This document shows, in pieces, positions 1 through 5,195 of a stretch of 8,664 nt of DNA. The notes under the pieces were generated by a model, which was given only the letters and a program-made list of their open reading frames with translations, was not told the DNA's origin and searched no databases. Origin of the DNA: an uncultured Bacteroidales bacterium (lineage in GTDB: Bacteria > Bacteroidota > Bacteroidia > Bacteroidales > P3); NCBI GenBank assembly GCA_937915785.1, contig CALGGY010000020.1:1-8664 (forward strand), given 5' to 3'. How positions within the stretch are numbered: the first letter of the stretch is position 1; each line of letters begins with the position of its first letter. The position numbers and the translations under genes are program-made.

Positions 1-1
1 A

Positions 2-67
2 ATCACTTGTCCATTTATCAACAAGCCAATTGCATGGTTACTTGCGGAATTTAGGAATAATAAGTAA
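2..67 (+). CDS. possible C-terminal tail of an upstream gene (partial)
   Basis: The second forward frame is open from the window edge for 21 codons and ends in TAA at 65-67, just before the glycosyltransferase start. The peptide ends in ...WLLAEFRNNK, which is plausible as a protein tail. At this length an open frame means little, and one other forward frame is also open here, so this is only a suggestion that a co-oriented gene ends about 4 nt before the next one starts. Confidence 0.25.
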   Translation: MTCPFINKPIAWLLAEFRNNK

Positions 68-70
68 TAA

Positions 71-1300
71 GTGTTGTCATCAACTCCCCCCCACCTACAC
101 GTTGCCGTCCCTCTGATGGACGAGCTGGAAAACCTGCCCACGCTTGTGGAGTGTCTCAACCAGCAGACATACCGCAATTTCTGTGTGTATATATGTGTGA
201 ACCAGCCCGATAGCTGGTGGGAGGACAGCTATAAGGTACATGTGTGCCAAAGCAACCAATCAACCATTGAGCACCTCCAAACTATTGAATATCCGCCCAT
301 TACCATCATCGACCGCAGCTCGCGCGGGCAGGGCTGGGACGCAAAGCACCAAGGTGTGGGATATGCTCGCAAAACTTTGTTCGACACTATTTTACAAACC
401 GCATCGGACGGCGACATCATAGCCAGTCTGGACGGCGATTCCTCATTCTCCCCGTCATACTTCTCATCGCTTACCGAACAATTTTCACAAAAACCGTATA
501 TTTCGGCCATAGCCGTGCCATACTTTCATCCCCTTTCGGGCAACGAAACCACCGACCGCAGCCTACTTCGGTACGAAATTTACATGCGGCACTACCTTAT
601 AAACATGCTGCTTATAGGCAACCCATACGCCTTTACGGCCATCGGCTCTGCCATGGCGTTCAGAGTGGAGGCCTACAAGCGGGGCGGCGGTATAACGCCT
701 CTGCGGGGCGGCGAGGATTTCTACCTTATGCAGAAACTGTGCAAAACGGGAAATGTGTCGGTGTTCAACAAGGAAATAATGTACCCGATAGGCCGGCCGT
801 CACAGAGGGTGCCTTTCGGCACAGGGCCGGCGGTGATGAAATCACTGGCGGAACTCGACGCGTCATACCCTTTTTATGCCACAGAGTCGTTCCAAAAAGT
901 GCGGCAGACTTTCGGCTTGTTCCACGCCCTTTACGAAAACGACCTCCCTACCCCGATGACAGATTTTCTGTGCCAACAGCTGAAAACCGACAACCTGTGG
1001 GGCCCTTTGCGGAAGAATTTCAAAACTCGCGAGCTTTTTGCCAAAGCCTGTTCGGAACGCGTTGACGGGCTGCGGATTTTGCAGTTTCTGAAATCGGAAC
1101 ACCGCCAAGGCACGTCGGAGCGGAATTTTGCGGAATTCTGTTCGGCCAACGGTATTGAGTTGCCACGAGCGTTCAGCTTCGAAAAAACACCCGTGGAACA
1201 GCTCGGCGAAGTGCGCAACCTGCTGTTTGAAAAAGAGATGGCACTGCGAAAAAAACACGACAGCCGGTTTTTGAGCAACGATAACAAAAAAAAGTGCTGA
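71..1300 (+). CDS. family 2 (GT-A fold) glycosyltransferase
   Basis: Probable soluble glycosyltransferase that moves a sugar from a nucleotide-sugar donor to an unknown acceptor, at the cytoplasmic face. Residues 9-35 (HVAVPLMDELENLPTLVECL) match the first strand and helix of GT2 enzymes. A DxD-type metal/donor site lies at 120-124 (LDGDS; D121 and D123). The segment IGSAMAFR (191-198) and the GGEDF motif (213-217, with the E-D pair usual for the catalytic base) follow in the expected order. No membrane segment or signal peptide is visible, and the C-terminal third (about 270-409) is not recognised. The start is GTG at 71, directly after a TAA; the first ATG (codon 16) would cut through the conserved first strand, so GTG 71 or TTG 74 is needed. 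The stop is 31 nt before ispE. GT2 membership is well supported; substrate and pathway cannot be told from sequence. Confidence 0.85.
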   Translation: MLSSTPPHLHVAVPLMDELENLPTLVECLNQQTYRNFCVYICVNQPDSWWEDSYKVHVCQSNQSTIEHLQTIEYPPITIIDRSSRGQGWDAKHQGVGYARKTLFDTILQTASDGDIIASLDGDSSFSPSYFSSLTEQFSQKPYISAIAVPYFHPLSGNETTDRSLLRYEIYMRHYLINMLLIGNPYAFTAIGSAMAFRVEAYKRGGGITPLRGGEDFYLMQKLCKTGNVSVFNKEIMYPIGRPSQRVPFGTGPAVMKSLAELDASYPFYATESFQKVRQTFGLFHALYENDLPTPMTDFLCQQLKTDNLWGPLRKNFKTRELFAKACSERVDGLRILQFLKSEHRQGTSERNFAEFCSANGIELPRAFSFEKTPVEQLGEVRNLLFEKEMALRKKHDSRFLSNDNKKKC

Positions 1301-1308
1301 AAATTTTG

Positions 1309-1316
1309 TACTTTTG
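1309..1316 (+). promoter_or_regulatory. Bacteroidetes -7 promoter element for ispE
   Basis: TACTTTTG matches TAnnTTTG and lies in the 31-nt gap, 15 nt before the ispE ATG. No good TTTG-type -33 element is seen at the usual distance, so this may be a weak internal promoter added to read-through from the glycosyltransferase gene. Confidence 0.45.
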
Positions 1317-1331
1317 CAAAAAACAAAACAC

Positions 1332-2153
1332 ATGACCGAGCATCCCAACTGCAAGATAAACATAGGGTTAAGCGTTGTAGAAAAACGCCCCGACGGGTAC
1401 CACAACCTTGAGTCGGTGTTTTACCCCGTACCCCTGCACGACGATTTGGAGATAGAACGAAGCACCGCTTTCAGTTTTTCGCAAAACGGCATAGCCCTCG
1501 ACTGCGAGTATTGCGACAACCTGTGTGTGAAAGCCTACCACCTGCTGCTGTCGGAGTTTCCGCACATCGGCCCAGTGAGCATACGCCTTACCAAACGCAT
1601 ACCCTCGGGCGCGGGCATGGGCGGCGGCTCGGCCGACGCGGCTTTTACGCTGAAAATGCTAAACACGCTGTTTGTGCTGGGTCTGGACACCAAGCAACTG
1701 CAGAGCTACGCCGCACGTCTTGGCGCCGACTGCGCTTTTTTTATCGAAAACAAGCCCGTGCTGGCCAAAGGGAAAGGCGACGAGTTTGAGGACATACGCC
1801 TCGATTTGGCGGGCTACCGACTACTTTTGGTGAAACCCAACGTGGGCGTGAGCACCGCCGAGGCCTACCGCAGCATAGTGCCGGCACCTGCCACTTTCGA
1901 CCTCCGCCAACTGGAACGCACACCCATTGAGGATTGGAAACACTTTGTTGTGAACGAATTCGAAAAACCGATTTTTGAAAAGCTGCCCATTTTGGCACAG
2001 ATAAAACAAGATTTGTACAACGGCGGTGCGGTGTACGCGGCCATGAGCGGCAGCGGCTCCACCGTTTACGCCATTTTTGGAGCGGACTCGGACACTGCCG
2101 AACTGCAAAAAGCTTTCGAAAAGAGGTTTTTCACCGCTGTGGTGGAGCTGTAG
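1332..2153 (+). CDS. ispE: 4-diphosphocytidyl-2-C-methyl-D-erythritol kinase (IspE)
   Basis: Cytosolic GHMP-family kinase that phosphorylates the 2-hydroxyl of CDP-methylerythritol with ATP in the MEP isoprenoid pathway. All three family motifs are present. The N-terminal substrate motif CKINIGLSVVEKRPDGYH (7-24) carries the conserved lysine K8. The glycine-rich ATP loop PSGAGMGGGSADAA is at 91-104. GADCAFF (131-137) carries the catalytic aspartate D133, and MSGSGST (238-244) is the third motif. The length of 273 residues is normal. ATG 1332 is chosen because an upstream TTG (1314) lies inside the -7 promoter element and the family N-terminus fits ATG 1332. There is no Shine-Dalgarno sequence. 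The last 157 bases of the gene recur, damaged, at 4844-4999, so the intact copy borders the island on its left. Confidence 0.97.
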   Translation: MTEHPNCKINIGLSVVEKRPDGYHNLESVFYPVPLHDDLEIERSTAFSFSQNGIALDCEYCDNLCVKAYHLLLSEFPHIGPVSIRLTKRIPSGAGMGGGSADAAFTLKMLNTLFVLGLDTKQLQSYAARLGADCAFFIENKPVLAKGKGDEFEDIRLDLAGYRLLLVKPNVGVSTAEAYRSIVPAPATFDLRQLERTPIEDWKHFVVNEFEKPIFEKLPILAQIKQDLYNGGAVYAAMSGSGSTVYAIFGADSDTAELQKAFEKRFFTAVVEL

Positions 2154-2207
2154 GAACCATCGCCGCCAAGGCAAAACTTGGGTGCTACGACCGATGGTTA
2201 TTTTGCA
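1997..2207 (+). repeat. direct repeat, left copy (ispE 3' end plus downstream sequence)
   Basis: These 211 bases recur in the same orientation at 4844-5053. By hand alignment there are about 16 substitutions and one deleted base, roughly 92% identity. The repeat covers the last 157 bases of ispE and 54 bases after its stop. Similarity may reach further left, to GAATTC at 1956, if the right copy lost about 19 bases. The left copy is the functional one. Confidence 0.9.
2155..2199 (+). terminator. hairpin after ispE, possible terminator
   Basis: AACCATCG (2155-2162) pairs perfectly with CGATGGTT (2192-2199). Inside is a second small stem, CCAAG/CTTGG (2166-2170 with 2177-2181), around a 6-nt loop. 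It begins one base after the ispE stop and is followed by ATTTTG, a weak T tract. The same structure occurs in the right-hand copy. Termination is plausible but unproven. Confidence 0.4.
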
Positions 2208-2342
2208 GTGGCAACGTTTCGCCGCACATCTTTCGATTTGTTATTCCCCTTTGTACCAGAGTGTTATGAGATTTGTAAGTCGTTCAGAAATTTACTTATT
2301 TTAACAAGTTTTAACTAAACAAAAAGTGTTTTACTTAATAAT

Positions 2343-2373
2343 TTTGTTGTGGTGAAAAAACGCCGTATCTTTG
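2343..2373 (+). promoter_or_regulatory. promoter of the HExxH protein gene
   Basis: TTTG at 2343-2346, a 19-nt spacer, then TATCTTTG at 2366-2373: a full match to the Bacteroidetes -33/-7 pattern. Transcription would begin near 2378-2382 and give a 5' leader of about 20 nt before ATG 2401. This rules out the in-frame TTG at 2371 as the start. Confidence 0.75.
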
Positions 2374-2400
2374 CCGGAAATTTTTAAAAAGAGTAAAACA

Positions 2401-3468
2401 ATGAAAAAGTATTTCAATTTTTCCGATTTGTTCCTCGCACCAAATTTGAGATTCCTTATGGAGGAACTGTCAAAACACAACGACAAAAACAAATCTCCCA
2501 ACCAGCACGACCTTTGGTTCCCGCCCTTCGCCCTCGCCGGCCACCTGTTCCAGACCAAAGGGCAGATGACAAGACCTGTGCCAGGTTTGGACTACAAGTC
2601 TTTGATACTAAACAGAAGTAATGCACCGGGAATGTCGGCGGAGACATCATCAACTCTGAACACAACCGTGAAAGACAAAACAAAAAAAGATTCCGAGGCA
2701 AAAAGAAACGCCACAAAGCAGTACAATTTGGATGACAAGGGAACTTTTTTCAGATGGTGGTATAACAACAGAACACCACAGATAACGCAAAACATATCGT
2801 CAGTTCTGCGAATTGACAAAGAGAAAGCCCGACAGAAGACAGAACAATTTTTGAACGGCATAGATAAAACCTTATCCTCTTTCACAGAAATGACACCATA
2901 TCCGTATAGCCCGGTATCAGTCGTACAAACAGGGCCATCACAAAGACTGTTTGACTATATGGGGGCGGTTTACAACAATTTGACGGGTGATGACAAAGTG
3001 GTGGATGCAAACAATTTTTTGAACGTTGCCACGTTTATGAAAAACAATGGGGTAAGAGGTGTGACTAACGACAAAATGAAAAACACATTGTACCTGAATC
3101 CTGAAACACCAAGATACCCGCAGACAGTTGTTCATGAAAGAACTCACGAACTGACAAACTTTGACGATATAGGACAAACTTTTATAGAGGCTACCAAGAA
3201 TAGTGGTCTGAAATTGAAAAATGGAGTTTCAAGTGAAAAATATATAGACGATCCAAAAGAAGTATATTCGCGACTTATGGAATTCCGATATAAAAACAGA
3301 TTGGATCCAAAGAAAAAATACAACAAAAAAGATATTGAGAAATTTAGAAGAGATGACTCACTAAAAGATGTTCAATTAGATGATTATGATGATAATACGC
3401 TACTGATATTGTTAAATGATGTAGCTCAAAATAATATGATTTATTCAGAAAACACAAATATTATATGA
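2401..3468 (+). CDS. HExxH metallopeptidase-like protein, candidate polymorphic toxin
   Basis: A 355-residue protein, probably cytoplasmic as made: no signal peptide and no clear membrane segment. The visible function signal is HERTHE (245-250), the zinc-binding HExxH motif with E246 as candidate catalytic base. About 35 residues later is DPKEVYSRLMEFR (284-296), where an acidic residue such as E287 could be the third zinc ligand, as in other zincins. A very basic, lysine-rich C-terminal segment follows (297-330). The N-terminal 70 residues (e.g. LWFPPFALAG, 38-47) are not recognised. Base composition changes sharply within the gene: 2521-2580 is about 65% GC, 3361-3420 about 25%. That fits an exchangeable C-terminal domain joined to a resident N-terminus. 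The stop overlaps the next start by ATGA, and a displaced homologue of its C-terminus lies at 4059-4461. The toxin role is inferred from this arrangement; a non-toxic zincin working with a membrane partner remains possible. Confidence 0.8.
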   Translation: MKKYFNFSDLFLAPNLRFLMEELSKHNDKNKSPNQHDLWFPPFALAGHLFQTKGQMTRPVPGLDYKSLILNRSNAPGMSAETSSTLNTTVKDKTKKDSEAKRNATKQYNLDDKGTFFRWWYNNRTPQITQNISSVLRIDKEKARQKTEQFLNGIDKTLSSFTEMTPYPYSPVSVVQTGPSQRLFDYMGAVYNNLTGDDKVVDANNFLNVATFMKNNGVRGVTNDKMKNTLYLNPETPRYPQTVVHERTHELTNFDDIGQTFIEATKNSGLKLKNGVSSEKYIDDPKEVYSRLMEFRYKNRLDPKKKYNKKDIEKFRRDDSLKDVQLDDYDDNTLLILLNDVAQNNMIYSENTNII

Positions 3469-3845
3469 ATTTGCATATTGTATTGATTATTTTGGCAGAT
3501 TTAGATCATAAAAGAGGAGAGCCTTTGCTAAAGTATATAGCTGATTTATATTCCCCTGAAAAGCAATTGGAACGTTACAATACTGTCTGTTATGAATTGC
3601 GAGAAATGTTCGATAAGTTGAGCCTTTGCTTTTATGTATTCATTGCATTTGTGGTTTTATTTATACTTCACAATATCTTTTATTACATAAGAAAAACTCC
3701 AGATAATAAAAAGAAAAAAAGTTTATTCATATGGAACATAGTTTGGATTTTTATAATTTCTGCTTTTGTAATTTTTTTCTGCTATTTCATAAACAACTCA
3801 TCTTTCGGCTGGTATCCTGACCCAATGGATGGTTGGAGATTTTAA
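3465..3845 (+). CDS. two-helix membrane protein, candidate immunity protein
   Basis: A 126-residue protein starting at the ATG that overlaps the stop of the HExxH gene (ATGA, 3465-3468), so its translation is probably coupled to the toxin candidate. An N-terminal region of about 50 residues is followed by two hydrophobic helices (about 53-74, LCFYVFIAFVVLFILHNIF, and about 88-109). A lysine-rich loop (77-85, with KKKK) separates them, and a short tail rich in W, P and D follows (NNSSFGWYPDPMDGWRF). By the positive-inside rule the loop is cytoplasmic, which would put both ends outside. No family was recognised. The immunity role is inferred from the overlap and from a second protein with the same layout after the orphan toxin tip (4466-4818). 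A membrane partner suggests the toxin acts at or across the membrane. AT-rich, like the toxin C-terminus. Confidence 0.8.
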   Translation: MNLHIVLIILADLDHKRGEPLLKYIADLYSPEKQLERYNTVCYELREMFDKLSLCFYVFIAFVVLFILHNIFYYIRKTPDNKKKKSLFIWNIVWIFIISAFVIFFCYFINNSSFGWYPDPMDGWRF

Positions 3846-3928
3846 AAGAAATAAACGTTTTTTTACACTTATAAAAGGCTGTAAATAAAGCATTTAACAG
3901 GAATTAATAGCAATTTAAATAAAAAATA

Positions 3929-3960
3929 TTTGCCAGATAAAATATAAAATTGTATTTTTG
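3929..3960 (+). promoter_or_regulatory. promoter upstream of the 3966-4050 hairpin RNA
   Basis: TTTG at 3929-3932, a 20-nt spacer and TATTTTTG at 3953-3960 match the Bacteroidetes promoter pattern. The region is AT-rich, so a chance match is possible, but the spacing is right and the next structure downstream is a complete hairpin plus T tract. Confidence 0.5.
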
Positions 3961-3965
3961 AAAAA

Positions 3966-4050
3966 TGATTATGCTCTCGGCAGAGCTTGTTCTTGTAGCA
4001 GTCCATTCTGCAAATCTTGATAGTGAACAAGCCGTCCCGCGAGCTTTTTT
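3966..4050 (+). ncRNA. candidate small structured RNA or attenuator
   Basis: The 72 bases at 3973-4044 fold on themselves. The outer arms GCTCTCGG (3973-3980) and CCGCGAGC (4037-4044) pair with one mismatch. After a symmetric 4+4 internal loop, GCTTGTTC (3985-3992) pairs perfectly with GAACAAGC (4025-4032), and an apical GCAG/CTGC stem is possible. Six T residues (4045-4050) follow, as in an intrinsic terminator. With the promoter just upstream this makes a transcription unit of about 85 nt. It could be a free RNA, an attenuator for the orphan cassette, or the terminator of the 3465-3845 gene. An overlapping 33-codon ORF (3965-4066) would be leaderless and looks accidental. It is more GC-rich than its surroundings. 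Confidence 0.4.
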
Positions 4051-4240
4051 AATACACAAATCATGAATATGTGAATAAACCGGATGAGATATACTCACGT
4101 TTGATGGAATTGAGGTTCAGAAAGAAGTTAGACCCAAGAAAAACGTACAACAAGAAAGATATAGAAAAACTCAGAAAAGACGGTTATCTAAAAGATGTTG
4201 AATTAGATCGATACAACGATGAGTTCATTTTATTTTTATC

Positions 4241-4265
4241 GCTATGGTTTTAAACATGACTGATT
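4241..4265 (+). repeat. left terminal inverted repeat of the MITE-like element
   Basis: Begins GCTATGG and ends ATGACTGATT. It is the reverse complement, at 19 of 25 positions, of 4377-4401. Confidence 0.65.
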
Positions 4266-4376
4266 TTTTCAAAAGTCTTGAAACGACAGTGTTTCAGGAG
4301 AGATGCGTTAAAGAATATTGTGAAAAATCAAGAATAAGACCGTTTTTTTTATCTCAAAAGGTCATTTCCTCAAATT

Positions 4377-4401
4377 AATCAGTCATTCGTTGAACTAGAG
4401 C
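4377..4401 (-). repeat. right terminal inverted repeat of the MITE-like element
   Basis: Begins AATCAGTCAT and ends CTAGAGC. The mismatches to the left repeat lie in the outer and middle parts; the inner 10 bases are identical. Confidence 0.65.
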
Positions 4402-4465
4402 CATTTTTTATTAAACGATGTGGCCCTTAATGAACTGTATGAAACACAACAAATAACATGAGAAA

Positions 4466-4818
4466 ATGATTATAGATGATTTTTTCAACACGCAAGTGCA
4501 AGGAAATAGAGTGGTAGATGAGCAAATAACAAGATATGATATCTGTGAGCACAACTCTCTTTGCAATAATGTGGAGCAATTATATTTTGATTTGAAAACA
4601 TTTGCTCTTATTGCTGTTGTATTATTGGTTTGTTTTGTTGTTAATTTTGTATATAACAGAAAAAAAATATAATAAAGGAAAGCCATTTACTTTTATGTTG
4701 GATAATCTTATTATTTATGTTTATAGCTTTTATAGCCATTTACTTTTTTTATTATTTCAACAACATTGAACTAATATATTGGCACACCCCAATTTCTGAT
4801 TGGCATATCTGCAAATGA
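4466..4818 (+). pseudogene. second candidate immunity protein, frameshifted in A8
   Basis: ATG 4466 lies 4 nt after the stop of the orphan toxin tip. The open frame gives 68 residues with one hydrophobic helix (about 45-63, FALIAVVLLVCFVVNFVYN), then NRKKI and a stop. The frame that follows carries a second hydrophobic helix (4699 onward, WIILLFMFIAFIAIYFFYYF) and a tail NNIELIYWHTPISDWHICK ending in TGA at 4816-4818. The two frames join at the A8 tract (4660-4667) if one base is added or the ribosome slips back by one. This yields 117 residues with the layout of the 126-residue protein at 3465-3845: helix, basic loop, helix, NN and a W/P/D-rich tail. It is therefore a paralogue, broken or rescued by slippage. 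Sequence similarity in the N-terminal part is low. Confidence 0.7.
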
Positions 4819-4843
4819 CCTGAATTCAATAAACCCTAATTCA

Positions 4844-4999
4844 ACAGATAAAACAAGATTTGTACAAATGCGGTGCTGTGTAAGCGGCCATGAGCGGCAA
4901 CGGCTCCACCGTTTACCGCATTTTTGGAGCAGCCTCGGACACCGCCGAGCGCAAAAAGCTTTCGAAATGCGGTTTTTCACCGCTGTGGTGGAGCTGTAG
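4844..4999 (+). pseudogene. ispE 3' fragment (remnant)
   Basis: Corresponds to the last 52 codons of ispE. The phosphate-loop motif is still readable as MSGNGST. The frame has a TAA at 4891-4893 where the intact gene has TAC (Tyr), and one base is missing near 4950, which shifts the end of the frame before the old TAG (4997-4999). It has no start and no N-terminal motifs, so it is non-functional. Confidence 0.85.
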
Positions 5000-5000
5000 G

Positions 5001-5045
5001 ATCCATCGCCGCCAAGACAAAACTTGGGTGCTACGACCGATGGTT
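5001..5045 (+). terminator. hairpin after the ispE remnant, second copy
   Basis: ATCCATCG (5001-5008) pairs with CGATGGTT (5038-5045) except for one T-T mismatch. The inner CCAAG/CTTGG stem is unchanged and ATTTTG follows. Same structure as at 2155-2199; it could end transcription from the island before mutS2. Confidence 0.35.
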
Positions 5046-5132
5046 ATTTTGCATTACCGAAAAATGGGGCGAAAATCGTTTCGCATTAAAACATATAGGG
5101 CGAAATATTTTCCGCTCCAACCAAAAAAAACG

Positions 5133-5140
5133 TATCTTTG
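5133..5140 (+). promoter_or_regulatory. promoter -7 element for mutS2
   Basis: TATCTTTG matches TAnnTTTG and lies 55 nt before the mutS2 ATG. The -33 region (near 5108-5113, TTTTCC) is a poor match to TTTG. The core resembles the element before the HExxH gene (both read GTATCTTTGC). Confidence 0.55.
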
Positions 5141-5195
5141 CAACGGAAAACGGCAACGCCACACTTTTCCAACACTTTGACAATCCGACACATAA

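Larger units (their letters stand above)
4240..4404. mobile_element. MITE-like non-coding insertion (about 165 bp)
   Basis: Imperfect 25-bp inverted repeats lie almost at its ends (4241-4265 and 4377-4401; 19 of 25 positions match, with a perfect inner 10-bp block ATGACTGATT). It is flanked by TTTTTAT at 4233-4239 and 4405-4411, a 7-bp target duplication. This becomes 8-9 bp if one extra T in the right copy is allowed. Precise removal rejoins the interrupted frame as EFILFL-LNDVA. No ORF of note is inside, so a transposase would have to act in trans. The interior has two further hairpins: TGAAAC/GTTTCA (4279-4296) and a T/A-rich one around GACC/GGTC (about 4338-4363). The parent transposon family is not identifiable from these ends alone. 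Confidence 0.7.
4059..4461 (+). pseudogene. orphan C-terminal tip of the HExxH protein, split by an insertion
   Basis: The first part (4059-4239) reads NHEYVNKPDEIYSRLMELR and onward to EFILFL. It aligns with residues 278 onward of the intact protein. The frame is then broken by the insertion at 4240-4404 and resumes at 4412 as LNDVALNELYETQQIT with TGA at 4459-4461, matching LNDVAQNNMIY at the intact C-terminus. Over 58 aligned residues about 38 are identical. Removing the insertion with one copy of its target duplication restores the frame exactly. The HExxH motif and everything before it are missing and TAA (4050-4052) lies just upstream, so this is a tip without a catalytic core, like the displaced cassettes of polymorphic toxin loci. 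A 60-residue peptide from GTG 4071 could in principle be made, but no function is evident. Confidence 0.75.
2208..4843. other. accessory island between ispE-derived direct repeats
   Basis: About 2.6 kb of mostly AT-rich DNA sits between the two ispE-end repeats. It holds an HExxH protein gene, its overlapping membrane-protein partner, a candidate small RNA, a broken second cassette and a MITE-like insertion. No integrase, transposase or other mobility gene is visible. The genes on either side, ispE and mutS2, are intact and GC-rich, which suggests they were once neighbours. How the island arrived is inference; homologous recombination through the repeats is one route. Confidence 0.7.
4844..5053 (+). 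repeat. direct repeat, right copy (decayed ispE end plus downstream sequence)
   Basis: Same-orientation partner of 1997-2207, about 92% identical, one base shorter. It marks the right edge of the island; the DNA after it is the upstream region of mutS2. Confidence 0.9.

Noticed and set aside
863..1405. Minus-strand 180-codon frame opposite the glycosyltransferase and ispE start
   Set aside because: It crosses two well-supported forward genes and a promoter element and shows no domain-like pattern.
2371..2400. Upstream TTG start for the HExxH gene
   Set aside because: The TTG is part of the -7 promoter element TATCTTTG, so it would precede the transcription start; ATG 2401 is the proper start.
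3973..4044. 72-nt palindrome as a tRNA gene or an integron attC site
   Set aside because: There is no T-arm consensus or plausible cloverleaf, and the stems lack the GTTRRRY/RYYYAAC core sites of attC.
3965..4066. 33-codon ORF (starts MIMLSAELVLVAV) across the hairpin
   Set aside because: Its ATG would sit at or next to the predicted transcription start and it spans a strong hairpin and T6. It has no homologue in the intact cassette.
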